A DNA stretch of 64,000 nt from Mycolicibacter nonchromogenicus (GTDB lineage Bacteria > Actinomycetota > Actinomycetes > Mycobacteriales > Mycobacteriaceae): positions 1 to 64,000 of the forward strand of contig NZ_LQPI01000050.1 of assembly GCF_002101775.1 (NCBI RefSeq), in the 5' to 3' direction. A program made the position numbers and the translations under genes. Below are positions 18,944-27,605 of this stretch, one piece after another. Within the stretch, counting starts at the first letter, position 1. Every line of letters starts with the position of its first letter. The notes under the pieces were generated by a model. The model ran no database searches. It saw nothing but the letters and a program-made list of their open reading frames with translations, and had not been told where the DNA came from.

Positions 18944-18949
18944 GGACCC

Positions 18950-19363
18950 ATGCTGATCATGGGGGTGTTGTGCCTGGTTGCGGCGGTGGTGTCGCTGGTG
19001 TTCGGGGTGCGGACGCTGGTGCGCCCGCTCAACGGTGACCCTGAGCAGTTGGTGCTGCGCGCGGTCGCACCCGCCCAGATCGCGGTCGCGGTGATCCTGG
19101 GGGCGGGCGGTCTGCTGGTGCTGGTCGGCCCGCCGTCGATGGCACTGTTGGCGCTGATCATCTCGATCACCGGAGCCCTTGCCACGCTGGCCGCCGGAGC
19201 CTGGCAGGGCGCCCGCTACGCGGCACGCCTGTCGGCTCAGGCCAGCGCGGCGGCCGGCGCGGGATGCTGCGGATCGGGCTGCGGTTGCGGTGACAATGCG
19301 CCCGTCGAAGCGCCGCCGGAGCCGGCCTCCGGATGCGGCGGAGGCGGCTGCGCCTGCGGCTGA
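18950..19363 (+). CDS. Small membrane protein with Cys/Gly-rich tail (Rv0039c family)
   Basis: 137 aa. Three hydrophobic segments: residues 1-20 (GVLCLVAAVVSLVFGV), about 42-62 (VAVILGAGGLLVLVG) and about 66-86 (ALLALIISITGALATLA). A C-terminal tail of about 40 residues carries nine cysteines among glycines (GCCGSGCGCG and GCGGGGCACG). The family function is unknown. Such a tail could bind metal or form disulfides, depending on which side of the membrane it lies; neither is shown. Confidence 0.75.
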   Translation: MLIMGVLCLVAAVVSLVFGVRTLVRPLNGDPEQLVLRAVAPAQIAVAVILGAGGLLVLVGPPSMALLALIISITGALATLAAGAWQGARYAARLSAQASAAAGAGCCGSGCGCGDNAPVEAPPEPASGCGGGGCACG

Positions 19364-19375
19364 GTCAGGCCCGGA

Positions 19376-19981
19376 TCAGTTGCGGCTGATGTCGATCGGG
19401 TGGGTGGCCAGCAGCGCGGTGGGCCACGGCTGCCGGCGCAGGGCTCGGCCCCACAGGTCGACTCGCGGCGGCACCAGCACATCAGACGGCAGCGCCGACA
19501 GCACGATCCAGTCATCGCGCTCGATCTCGCCCTCGAGTTGGCCGATGGTCCAGCCGGCATAACCGGCGAAGATCCGCACGCCCTCGACAAGCGGTGCGAT
19601 GGTCTCGGGGTCCGCGTCCAGGTCGACCATCACCATTCGGCCGTCGATGTGCCGCAGACCGGGCACCCCGTGGGGTTCGGCGCCGACTCGCAACAGTCCC
19701 ACGCACAGCGCGGCATCGCGTTTCACCGGTCCGCCGATGAACATGGTCTTGGGTTTGGCGGCGAGCTCGGACCACTGCGGCAGCACGTTGTAGACGGCGG
19801 TCTCACTGGGGCGGTTGAGCACCACGCCCAGGGTTCCCCCGTCGTTGTGCTCGACCACGTAGATCACGGTGCGGCGAAAAGTGGGTTCGAGCAGATCGGT
19901 GTTGGCCAATAGCAGCGTGCCGGCCCGTACCCGTTGCGCAGCGGGCGCGACATAGTCCTCGGGGTCTTCGGGCTGGGCCAT
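19376..19981 (-). CDS. YqgE/AlgH (UPF0301) family protein (Rv0038)
   Basis: 201 aa. Typical AlgH family blocks: [45 protein letters not shown] and [16 protein letters not shown]. The domain is widespread; its biochemical role is unproven. The ATG is at 19981, preceded by GATGGAAAA; the reading frame extends upstream but has no family match there. It converges with the Rv0039c-like gene and is divergent from the MFS gene. Confidence 0.9.
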   Translation of the reverse strand: MAQPEDPEDYVAPAAQRVRAGTLLLANTDLLEPTFRRTVIYVVEHNDGGTLGVVLNRPSETAVYNVLPQWSELAAKPKTMFIGGPVKRDAALCVGLLRVGAEPHGVPGLRHIDGRMVMVDLDADPETIAPLVEGVRIFAGYAGWTIGQLEGEIERDDWIVLSALPSDVLVPPRVDLWGRALRRQPWPTALLATHPIDISRN

Positions 19982-20106
19982 TTTTCCATCATGGCACCCC
20001 AGGGCGTCATTCGTGTCGAGCTGTGCCGAACATCCCCCGCCCCGCAATATTTGTAGTCTGGTTTGGGGCCGGTGCCACGCCGCCGCCCGAGTCTGGAAGA
20101 GGTTCT

Positions 20107-21414
20107 GTGGTCGACAACCGCGCTCCCGCATCACTGTGGCGGTCGGCGCGCGCGCTGCCGGAGTTCCGCCGTCTGCTGGAACTGCGGGCCGCCAGCCAAT
20201 TCGGCGACGGCCTGTTCCAGGCCGGATTGGCGGGAGCACTGCTGTTCAACCCGGACCGGGCCGCCTCGCCGTGGGCGATCGCGGGCGCTTTCGCCGTGCT
20301 GTTTCTGCCGTATTCGGTGCTGGGGCCGTTCGCCGGTGCGCTGCTGGACCGCTGGGACCGGCGCCAGGTGATGGTGGTGGCCAACCTGGCCCGGCTGGTT
20401 CTGGTGCTCGGGATCGCGGCGCTGCTCGCGGTCGGCGCCGGGGACCTGCCGGTGTTGTGTGCGGCACTGGTGGCCAACGGATTCACCCGGTTCATCGCCA
20501 CCGGGCTGTCTGCGGCGCTGCCGCATGTGGTTCCGCGAGAACAGGTCGTGACGATGAATGCGCTGGCGATCGCGACCGGCGCGGTGGCTGCCTTCTTGGG
20601 CGCCAACTTCATGCTGCTGCCGCGCTGGCTGGTGGGCACCGACGACCGCGGTGCGGCGTCGATCATTGCGGCCGTGGCCATTCCGGTCGCGATCGCGCTG
20701 GTGCTCTCGCTGCGCTTCGCCCCCCACGCGCTCGGTCCGGACGACACCAAACGAGCGATCCACGGTTCGGTGCTGTATGCGGTGACGACGGGATGGATGC
20801 ACGGCCTCAGGACGGTGCGCGCCCGGCCCACCGTGGCCGCCACCCTGTCCGGACTGGCAACGCACCGGATGGCCTTGGGCATCAACACGCTGATGGTGCT
20901 GGTGCTGGTCCGACACGTCGGCGAGCACGTGGTGTCCGGGCTGGGCACCACGGCGTTGTTCGTCGCCTCGGCCGGCGCCGGATCGTTTCTGGCAACGGTG
21001 CTGACCCCCCCTGCGGTGCACCGCTGGGGCCGCTACGCCACCACCAACGGCGCGCTGGCGGCGGCCGCGGTCATCCAGCTGGCCACCGTCGGGCTGTACC
21101 TACCGGTGCTGGTGGCATGCGGATTCCTCCTCGGCGTGGCCGGGCAGGTGGTCAAACTCTGCGCCGACAACGCCATGCAGATCGACGTCGATGACGCCCT
21201 GCGCGGCCATGTGTTCGCGGTGCAGGATTCCCTGTTCTGGGTGTCGTTCATCCTCGCCGTCGCCGGTGCCGCGGCGCTGATTCCCCCCGACGGGCAGGCG
21301 CCCTCACTGATGGTGGCCGGCACCGTGCTGTACCTGATCGGTCTGGCCGGGCACGCGTTCATCGGGCGCCGCCGCGAACCGGTGGGCCTAGAGTACGGGC
21401 ATGGCCCAAACTGA
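20107..21414 (+). CDS. MFS transporter (Rv0037c family)
   Basis: 435 aa integral membrane protein with about 12 hydrophobic segments. The loop 2-3 signature is seen as [14 protein letters not shown], characteristic of drug/macrolide-type MFS exporters. The substrate is unknown. The GTG at 20107 is chosen for GGAAGAGG 4 nt upstream; an in-frame ATG at 20023 would add 28 residues with no membrane-protein character. A TAGTCT hexamer at 20054-20059 may be the promoter. The next gene begins inside its last 14 nt. Confidence 0.85.
   Translation: MVDNRAPASLWRSARALPEFRRLLELRAASQFGDGLFQAGLAGALLFNPDRAASPWAIAGAFAVLFLPYSVLGPFAGALLDRWDRRQVMVVANLARLVLVLGIAALLAVGAGDLPVLCAALVANGFTRFIATGLSAALPHVVPREQVVTMNALAIATGAVAAFLGANFMLLPRWLVGTDDRGAASIIAAVAIPVAIALVLSLRFAPHALGPDDTKRAIHGSVLYAVTTGWMHGLRTVRARPTVAATLSGLATHRMALGINTLMVLVLVRHVGEHVVSGLGTTALFVASAGAGSFLATVLTPPAVHRWGRYATTNGALAAAAVIQLATVGLYLPVLVACGFLLGVAGQVVKLCADNAMQIDVDDALRGHVFAVQDSLFWVSFILAVAGAAALIPPDGQAPSLMVAGTVLYLIGLAGHAFIGRRREPVGLEYGHGPN
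21389..21394 (+). promoter_or_regulatory. -10 element for the DinB-like gene
   Basis: TAGAGT inside the end of the MFS gene, 6 nt before the ATG at 21401; suggests an extra leaderless transcript. Confidence 0.35.
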
Positions 21415-22174
21415 ACTGATCGTCGCCGACCTGCGCGCCGAGAGCGACGAACTCGATGAGCTGGTGGCCACGCTCGCCGACAGTCAATGGGGCATACCCA
21501 CGCCGGCGGCAGGCTGGACCATCGCCCATCAGATCGGTCATCTGCTGTGGACCGACCGGGTGGCGCTGACCGCTATCACCGATGAGGCGGGTTTTGCCGC
21601 CGTGCTGACCGATGCGATGAAGGACCCCACCGGATTCGTCGACGCCGGCGCCGCCGCACTGGCCCAGCTTCCGCCGGCCGAGCTGCTGGAAGACTGGCGC
21701 ACCACCCGCGCGAATCTGCACGAGCAGTTGCTGGGTGTGGCCGAAGGGCGCAAGCTTCCGTGGTTCGGCCCGCCGATGAGCGCCGCCTCGATGGCCACCG
21801 CTCGGCTGATGGAGACCTGGGCGCACGGCCTAGACGTCGCCGACGCGCTCGGGGTGCGGCGCCGCCCCACCGATCGGCTGCGCTCGATCGCGCACCTGGG
21901 GGTGCGAACCCGCGACTTCGCCTTCACGATCCACAACCTGACTCCGCCGGCCGAACCGTTTCACGTGGAACTACACGCCCCCGAGGGCGGCGTGTGGGCG
22001 TGGGGCCCGGTGAACGCCGAGCAGCGGGTGACCGGAACCGCCGAGGACTTCTGCTCCCTGGTCACCCAGCGGCGTGCACTGGCCGACCTGGACCTCACGG
22101 CCTACGGCGCCGACGCCCAGCGCTGGTTGGAGATCGCCCAGGCTTTCGCGGGGCCGCCCGGTCGGGGGCGCTGA
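21401..22174 (+). CDS. DinB/maleylpyruvate isomerase-like protein (Rv0036c family)
   Basis: 257 aa. N-terminal four-helix DinB/MDMPI metal-binding domain (residues about 5-165): [19 protein letters not shown] carries the first metal-binding His, and [15 protein letters not shown] a second. A small C-terminal domain contains the [15 protein letters not shown] motif usual for this actinobacterial group. Relatives include mycothiol-dependent isomerases; this protein's substrate is unknown. It overlaps the MFS gene by 14 nt. Its last four codons and stop fall inside the first unit of a 53-bp repeat. Confidence 0.82.
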   Translation: MAQTELIVADLRAESDELDELVATLADSQWGIPTPAAGWTIAHQIGHLLWTDRVALTAITDEAGFAAVLTDAMKDPTGFVDAGAAALAQLPPAELLEDWRTTRANLHEQLLGVAEGRKLPWFGPPMSAASMATARLMETWAHGLDVADALGVRRRPTDRLRSIAHLGVRTRDFAFTIHNLTPPAEPFHVELHAPEGGVWAWGPVNAEQRVTGTAEDFCSLVTQRRALADLDLTAYGADAQRWLEIAQAFAGPPGRGR

Positions 22175-22282
22175 GCGCGCCAGCGCGAAGCGAGACCCGG
22201 CCGCACCAGCACGGTCGGGGGCGCTGAGCGCGCCAGCGCGAAGCGAGACCCGGCCGAACCAGCACGCTCGGGGGCGCTGAGC
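22160..22282. repeat. 53-bp direct repeats (two full, one partial) between convergent genes
   Basis: Units at 22160-22212 and 22213-22265 differ at one base; a partial third runs 22266-22282. Each full unit holds GCGCTG-(7)-CAGCGC, an inverted repeat at 22168-22186 and 22221-22239 that could fold as a hairpin. The first unit supplies the stop of the DinB-like gene and the third ends at the stop of the gene coming the other way. They may act as a two-way terminator. The repeats lie next to the rearrangement junction. Confidence 0.85.
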
Positions 22283-22283
22283 C

Positions 22284-22814
22284 TCACAGCACGGCGGCGC
22301 CGTCGGCGGCACCGTCACCATCGGAGTCGGTGAGCTTGACGTTCCACCGTCCGTCGCCGTCGGTGTCGACATAGGCCGCGCCATATCCGCCCGCGCCGTT
22401 GCCGATCAGCACCCGATCGGCGCGCCCATCGCCGTCGGAGTCCAGCAGCCGGTCATTGACGCGCCCGTCCCCGTCGAAATCCACCAGGGGACCGCCGGTG
22501 TGCTCGACGTCATCGAGCCCCATCCAACGCAATCCGCCCGAGCGATCCGCAGAGCCCGCCACGCCGCCGTGCCCCCAGGTGCCGGAACCGTCATCGCCGA
22601 AGGAGGCCTCCGGGATGCCGTCGTCGTCGAAGTCCAGCAGGAGGTGGTCGGCTATCCCGTCCCCGTCGAGATCTACCAGCGCGTCGTCACGCAGGCCGTC
22701 CCCGTCGAAGTCCAGGCTGATCGCGTCGGCCAACCCGTCCCCATCAAGATCCACGTCGGGGGTGCCGGTCCAGATCGTGGCCGTGCCATCACCGTCGCCC
22801 AGGCAGTAGTCCAT
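22284..22814 (-). CDS. Acidic Ca-binding-repeat protein (DxDGDG repeats)
   Basis: 176 aa made almost wholly of about nine repeats of D-x-D-G-D-G-x-x-(D/N) (for example DLDGDGLAD, DFDGDGLRDD, DSDGDGRAD, DTDGDGRWN), the calcium-loop pattern of EF-hand/dockerin and thrombospondin type 3 repeats. A short non-repeat stretch sits in the middle (GDDGSGTWGHGGVAGSADRSGG). No signal peptide or membrane segment is seen, which is odd for a protein whose loops would be calcium-loaded outside the cell. It starts 25 nt after pcnA and is probably co-transcribed. By position it may correspond to Rv3906c, from memory and unverified. Function unknown. Confidence 0.75.
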   Translation of the reverse strand: MDYCLGDGDGTATIWTGTPDVDLDGDGLADAISLDFDGDGLRDDALVDLDGDGIADHLLLDFDDDGIPEASFGDDGSGTWGHGGVAGSADRSGGLRWMGLDDVEHTGGPLVDFDGDGRVNDRLLDSDGDGRADRVLIGNGAGGYGAAYVDTDGDGRWNVKLTDSDGDGAADGAAVL

Positions 22815-22839
22815 ACCCTGCTCAGACGTGGCGAGGGGG

Positions 22840-24282
22840 CTAGCGGTTCCCCTGCTCCTGCCACCACGACAGCAACTCGGCCGTCGCCTCCTCGCGGGTC
22901 AGCGGCCCGCGCTCCAGGCGGAGCTCCTTGAGATAGCTCCATGCGCGGCCCACCTGCGGACCCGCCGGGATGTTGAGCAACTCCATGATCTCGTTGCCGT
23001 CCAGGTCCGGCCGCACCCGCTGCAGGTCTTCCTGGGCGGCCAGCACTGCGATTCGCTCTTCGAGCTGGTCGTAACTGGCCTGCAGGCGCGCCGCGCGCCG
23101 CTTGTTGCGGGTGGTGCAGTCCGCCCGGACCAGCTTGTGCAGCCGACTCAGGAGCGGTCCCGCGTCGGTGACGTAGCGCCGCACCGCCGAGTCGGTCCAC
23201 TTGCCGTCGCCGTAGCCGTGAAACCGCAGGTGCAGGTAGACCAGCTGGGACACGTCGTCGATCATCTGCTTGGAGTAGCGCAGCGCGCGCAGCCGTTTGC
23301 GGGCCATCTTGGCGCCCACCACTTCGTGGTGGTGGAAACTGACGCCCCCGTCAGATTCGTGGCGGCGGGTGGCCGGCTTGCCGATGTCATGCAGCAGTGC
23401 CGCCCAGCGCAGGACCAGGTCGGGGCCGTCGTCCTCCAGGTCGATCGCCTGCCGCAACACGGTCAACGAGTGCTGGTAGACATCCTTGTGCTGGTGATGC
23501 TCGTCGATCGCCATCCGCATACCGCCGACCTCGGGCAGCACCACATCGCCCATTCCGGTTGCCACCATCAGGTCCAGGCCGGCCACCGGGTCGGCGCCCA
23601 CCAGCAGCTTGTCCAACTCGGCGGCCACCCGTTCAGCGGTGATGCGCGCGAGCTCCGGCGCCATGTCCTCGATCGCGGCGCGCACCCGCGGCGCCACCGT
23701 GAAGCCGAGCTGTGAGACGAACCGGGCGGCGCGCAACATCCGCAGCGGGTCGTCGCCGAAGGAATCCTGCGGCGCGGTCGGAGTGTCCAGCACCTTTTCC
23801 CGCAACGCCGCCAGGCCTCCCAGCGGGTCGAGGAACTCCCCCGGCCCGGCCGGCGTGATCTGAACCGCCATCGCGTTGGCGGTGAAGTCGCGGCGCACCA
23901 GGTCCTCGTCGAGCGAATCCCCGAAGCGCACTTCGGGATTGCGCGAGACCCGGTCATATTTGTCGGCCCGGAAGGTGGTGGTCTCCACGCGGTGGCCGGC
24001 CACCGTCGCGCCCACCGTGCCGAACTCGATGCCGGTGTCCCACATCGCTTCGGTATGGCCCCGCAGAATGCTCTGCACCTGCTCCGGGCGAGCGTCGGTG
24101 GTGAAGTCCAGGTCCGGGCTCGGCCGGCCGAGCAGGGCGTCGCGGACGGATCCGCCGACCAGGTAGATCTGGTGGCCGGCTTCGGCGAATATGGCGCCGA
24201 GGGTCCGCAGCACTTCGGCGTGCCGGTTCAGCGCGACGGCCGCCGTGGTCAGCAGGTCGGCGTCTTCATGGGCTTCAGGCAC
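22840..24282 (-). CDS. pcnA: tRNA nucleotidyltransferase / poly(A) polymerase-family protein with HD domain
   Basis: 480 aa, same length as M. tuberculosis PcnA. It adds or repairs the CCA end of tRNAs, needed here because the window's two tRNA genes do not encode CCA. N-terminal class II nucleotidyltransferase head: VGGSVRDALLGRPSPDLDFTT and RRDFTANAMA; neck GDDPLRMLRAARF; C-terminal HD phosphohydrolase segment LLHDIGKPATR. The GTG at 24282 is chosen by family length and by a TAAGCT -10 element 8 nt upstream. Divergent from mutT4. Confidence 0.95.
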   Translation of the reverse strand: MPEAHEDADLLTTAAVALNRHAEVLRTLGAIFAEAGHQIYLVGGSVRDALLGRPSPDLDFTTDARPEQVQSILRGHTEAMWDTGIEFGTVGATVAGHRVETTTFRADKYDRVSRNPEVRFGDSLDEDLVRRDFTANAMAVQITPAGPGEFLDPLGGLAALREKVLDTPTAPQDSFGDDPLRMLRAARFVSQLGFTVAPRVRAAIEDMAPELARITAERVAAELDKLLVGADPVAGLDLMVATGMGDVVLPEVGGMRMAIDEHHQHKDVYQHSLTVLRQAIDLEDDGPDLVLRWAALLHDIGKPATRRHESDGGVSFHHHEVVGAKMARKRLRALRYSKQMIDDVSQLVYLHLRFHGYGDGKWTDSAVRRYVTDAGPLLSRLHKLVRADCTTRNKRRAARLQASYDQLEERIAVLAAQEDLQRVRPDLDGNEIMELLNIPAGPQVGRAWSYLKELRLERGPLTREEATAELLSWWQEQGNR

Positions 24283-24290
24283 GTTCGATG

Positions 24291-24296
24291 AGCTTA
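24291..24296 (-). promoter_or_regulatory. -10 element for pcnA (leaderless)
   Basis: TAAGCT on the minus strand, 8 nt before the GTG at 24282. The first 39-bp repeat begins at its upstream edge, so the repeat would cover the spacer and -35 region. Confidence 0.4.
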
Positions 24297-24389
24297 GCGG
24301 TGGTCGCGAGGACGGCGAAGCCGGGCGAAGCGGGCCAGCGCCATCGGCACAGCGGTGGTCGCGAGGACGGCGAAGCCGGGCGAAGCGGG
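24296..24389. repeat. 39-bp direct repeat (two copies) in the pcnA-mutT4 divergent promoter region
   Basis: Identical 39-bp copies at 24296-24334 and 24351-24389, start-to-start 55 bp, beginning AGCGGTGGTCGCGAGG. They share no clear sequence with the 53-bp repeats at 22160. They fill the space between the two -10 elements. Confidence 0.85.
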
Positions 24390-24476
24390 CGCTGCCCCGG
24401 CCCGCGCCGCCGATCCCGCACACTCGGCGCGCCCCGGGCACCGGCGAGGGAGGCCATTCGGTCCTCGCGTGCCAGC

Positions 24477-24482
24477 TACTAT
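24477..24482 (+). promoter_or_regulatory. -10 element for mutT4 (leaderless)
   Basis: TACTAT, 7 nt before the GTG at 24490. Confidence 0.5.
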
Positions 24483-24489
24483 CACATGG

Positions 24490-25248
24490 GTGTCGGCCGA
24501 CGGCGGAGAAGCCAATCCGGGACGGCGCCGCAGGCGGCGTCGTGGTCGACGCACGTCTGGTCCGAAAATCAACCACGCCGAATCGCCGGCCACCGATGCC
24601 GGCCCCGCCCCGAGCCCGACTCCGAGCCGGGCGGCTCAACGGCGGCCCCGCACCGCGAGGCACGGGCCGGACCGACTGCGCACCGTGCATGAGACCTCGG
24701 CCGGCGGGCTGGTCGTCGACGGCATCGACGGCCCGCGCGAAGAGCAGGTGGCGGCGCTCATCGGCCGGGTGGACCGGCGCGGCAGGATGCTGTGGTCGCT
24801 GCCCAAGGGGCATATCGAAGTCGGCGAGACCGCCGAGCAGACCGCGATCCGCGAAGTCGCCGAAGAGACCGGGGTGCAGGGCAGCGTGCTGGCCGCACTC
24901 GGCAGCATCGACTATTGGTTCGTCACCGACGGCCGCCGCGTGCACAAGACGGTGCACCACTACCTGTTGCGGTTCTCCAGCGGCGAGCTGTGCGACGACG
25001 ACGTCGAGGTCGCCGAAGTGGCGTGGGTGCCGATCCGGGAGCTGCCCTCCCGCTTGGCCTACGCCGATGAACGGCGGTTGGCGCAGGTCGCCGACGAATT
25101 GATTGACCGGCTGCAGGCCGACGGCCCGGCCGCCCTGCCGCCCCTGCCGGTGACCGCGCCCTGGCGACGTCAGCAGACGCATTCCCGCGCCCGCCGTACT
25201 CGCGAGGACTCGCCGGACCGGAAGAACGGTCGCAGGCTGGACCCGTGA
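24490..25248 (+). CDS. mutT4: Nudix hydrolase MutT4
   Basis: 252 aa. Nudix box [23 protein letters not shown] is complete, with the RE..EE metal-binding residues. Upstream lie [11 protein letters not shown] and downstream [20 protein letters not shown] as in Rv3908. A very basic N-terminal tail of about 70 residues ([10 protein letters not shown]) is shared with the M. tuberculosis protein and might bind nucleic acid. The family hydrolyses nucleoside diphosphate derivatives; the physiological substrate of MutT4 is unsettled. The GTG start is supported by family alignment and the -10 element. The stop overlaps the next GTG by 4 nt. Confidence 0.93.
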   Translation: MSADGGEANPGRRRRRRRGRRTSGPKINHAESPATDAGPAPSPTPSRAAQRRPRTARHGPDRLRTVHETSAGGLVVDGIDGPREEQVAALIGRVDRRGRMLWSLPKGHIEVGETAEQTAIREVAEETGVQGSVLAALGSIDYWFVTDGRRVHKTVHHYLLRFSSGELCDDDVEVAEVAWVPIRELPSRLAYADERRLAQVADELIDRLQADGPAALPPLPVTAPWRRQQTHSRARRTREDSPDRKNGRRLDP

Positions 25249-27605
25249 CCCACACCCGACGAAAGGGTCTCTCGCCGAGACGGTTGGCGGCCCTCCCGGC
25301 GGTGGTGGCCGCCCTCCTGATGACTCTCGGCACGACGCTCGGCGGCGCCGCCCCCCACGTGCCCGCCGGCGAGCCCGACGTGGCGCCGTTTGTCCAGATC
25401 CGCATCGACCGGGTCACCCCTGAGGTCGTCACCACCTCCAGCGACCCGCTGGTCACCGTCGCCGGCACGGTGAGCAACGTCGGCGACCGGCCGGTCCGCG
25501 ATGTGATGGTGCGCCTCGAGCGGGCCGGAGCGGTCGCCTCCTCGGCGGGGCTGCGCACCAACCTTCGCGGCGCCAACGATCAATACCGCGCGGTGGGCAC
25601 GTTCGACACGGTGGCGACCGAGCTGCAGCGCGGCCAGGAAGCCCGCTTCACGCTGACCGCACCGCTGCGTGCGGCGAGCCAGCCGGCGCTGAACATCGAG
25701 CACCCCGGCATCTATCCGATGCTGGTCAACGTCAACGGCACGCCCGACTACGGCGAGCCGACCCGGCTCGACGACGCCCGCTTCCTGCTCCCGGTCACCG
25801 GCCTGCCCAAACCGGATCCGGAGTCCGGCCTGTCCGCCGAGCCCGTCGCACCCGACATCTCCCAACCGGTGCGGCTCACCATGTTCTGGCCGCTGGCCGA
25901 CCGGCCCCGGCTGACGCCCGGGGCGCCGGGCGGCACCCTGCCGGTGCGGCTCACCGATGACGACCTGGCGACCTCGCTGGCCCCGGGCGGGCGCCTCGAT
26001 GTTCTGCTGTCCGCCGCCGAATTCGCCACCAGCCCCGCGGTCGACGCCAACGGCGTGGTCAACCGGGCGCTCTGCCTGGCCGTCGACCCCGATCTGGTGG
26101 TCACGGTCAACGCGATGACCAACGGCTACGTCGTCTCCGACTCCCCCGAGAGCACCACCTCGCACCCGGGCACCGGCCGCGACGCAGCCCGGACCTGGCT
26201 GGAGCGCCTGCGGCGCTTGGCACACCACACCTGCATCACGGCCACCCCCTACGCGCAGGCCGACCTGGATGCGCTGGCCCGGGTGGGTGACGCGCGGCTC
26301 GCCGAGATCGCGGTGCGCAAGCCCGCCGAGATCGTCGACCGCATCCTCGAGGTGAACTCGACCCGCGGTGCCGTCCTGCTCGGCGACGGCCGGCTCACGG
26401 CCGGCGCAGCCGATCTGATCGGCGCGCAGGGCTCAGACAACGGCGTAGCGGTGGTGATCACGGCCGGCGACTGCGCAGCCCAGGACTCCCCGTCCGGCGC
26501 GTCGGCCACCGCCGATCTCAGCCCGCGGCGGGTGTCCCCACAACTGGTGTCCATCCCCTATGACCCCGCGGTCGGCGCCGCGCTGGCGGCGATGGGCACC
26601 GATCCCGTCGCGCCCAGCTACCAGGACACCTCCCTGGCCGTCCGGCTTCGCCACGACTCCGCGCTGGCCCGTCGCCAAGACGCCGTGGGCTCCATGCTGT
26701 GGCGCGGGCTGGAAACCCCGGAGGACGCCCGCGCGCCCCGCGACGAGGTGTGGATGCCACCGGCGTACTGGAAGCCCCGTGCCGGTGACGCCCAGGCGGT
26801 GCTGACCACACTGGCCACCGCGCTGCGCTCGGGGCTGGCCGTGGCCCGGCCGTTGAAAACGCTGATCACCGAATCGCGGGGGGTGACGGCGCCCCCCGAG
26901 CATCCGCTGCCGGCCCAACAGCCGGTGGGCGGTTTCAGCCCGGACGTCATCGGTGCGGTGGCCAACGACATCGGCCGGCTGACGGCCTTGACCTCGGCGT
27001 TGACCACCGACGTCCGCACCGGCCTGACCGGCGACCAGTACACCGCGCCGCTGGCCGAGGGCATGCTGCGTGCACTGACCCAGTCCGAACCGGTCGAAGT
27101 CCGCAACGGGCTGGCGGCGCAACGTCTGGCGATCATCGGCAACACCGTGGCCGACCTGATCGGCGGGGTCACCATCGTCAACCCGGCCGACTCCTACACG
27201 CTGGCGACCGAGCACAGCCCGCTGCCGCTGGCGTTGCGCAACGATCTGGCGGTGCCGATCCGGGTGCGGCTGCATATCGACGCCCCACCCGGAATGACGG
27301 TGACCGACGTCGGGGAATTGGAGCTGCCGCCGGGCTTTCTGCCGCTGCGGGTCCCGGTCGAGGTCCGCGTCAACCAGCACTTCGTGGTCGACGCCGCACT
27401 GCAAACCCCCGACGGCCTGCCGTTGGGTGAGTCCGTGCGATTGTCGGTGCATTCCAACGCCTACGGCCTGGTGCTCTTCATGATCACCATGACCGCGGCG
27501 GCGGCGCTCACCGCGTTGATCGGGCGCCGGCTCTGGCACCGCTTCCGCGGCCAGCCCGACCGCGCCGACCTGCCCGCCCCGCCCGGCCCGGGAGGCGATC
27601 GGTGA
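25245..27605 (+). CDS. DUF6049 membrane-anchored exported protein (Rv3909 family)
   Basis: 786 aa. Signal sequence at residues 10-35 ([24 protein letters not shown]), a long extracytoplasmic region, and one C-terminal membrane helix at about 740-762 ([20 protein letters not shown]) followed by a short basic tail. The region before the helix ([40 protein letters not shown], read in parts) looks like an Ig-type beta domain. Function is unknown, but it is always next to the murJ fusion in mycobacteria and shares GTGA overlaps with both neighbours, so a role in peptidoglycan precursor handling is a fair inference. Confidence 0.85.
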   Translation: MTHTRRKGLSPRRLAALPAVVAALLMTLGTTLGGAAPHVPAGEPDVAPFVQIRIDRVTPEVVTTSSDPLVTVAGTVSNVGDRPVRDVMVRLERAGAVASSAGLRTNLRGANDQYRAVGTFDTVATELQRGQEARFTLTAPLRAASQPALNIEHPGIYPMLVNVNGTPDYGEPTRLDDARFLLPVTGLPKPDPESGLSAEPVAPDISQPVRLTMFWPLADRPRLTPGAPGGTLPVRLTDDDLATSLAPGGRLDVLLSAAEFATSPAVDANGVVNRALCLAVDPDLVVTVNAMTNGYVVSDSPESTTSHPGTGRDAARTWLERLRRLAHHTCITATPYAQADLDALARVGDARLAEIAVRKPAEIVDRILEVNSTRGAVLLGDGRLTAGAADLIGAQGSDNGVAVVITAGDCAAQDSPSGASATADLSPRRVSPQLVSIPYDPAVGAALAAMGTDPVAPSYQDTSLAVRLRHDSALARRQDAVGSMLWRGLETPEDARAPRDEVWMPPAYWKPRAGDAQAVLTTLATALRSGLAVARPLKTLITESRGVTAPPEHPLPAQQPVGGFSPDVIGAVANDIGRLTALTSALTTDVRTGLTGDQYTAPLAEGMLRALTQSEPVEVRNGLAAQRLAIIGNTVADLIGGVTIVNPADSYTLATEHSPLPLALRNDLAVPIRVRLHIDAPPGMTVTDVGELELPPGFLPLRVPVEVRVNQHFVVDAALQTPDGLPLGESVRLSVHSNAYGLVLFMITMTAAAALTALIGRRLWHRFRGQPDRADLPAPPGPGGDR

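Noticed and set aside
22160..24389. Insertion-sequence remnant at the rearrangement junction
   Set aside because: No transposase fragment or terminal inverted repeat was found; only two unrelated short direct-repeat families.
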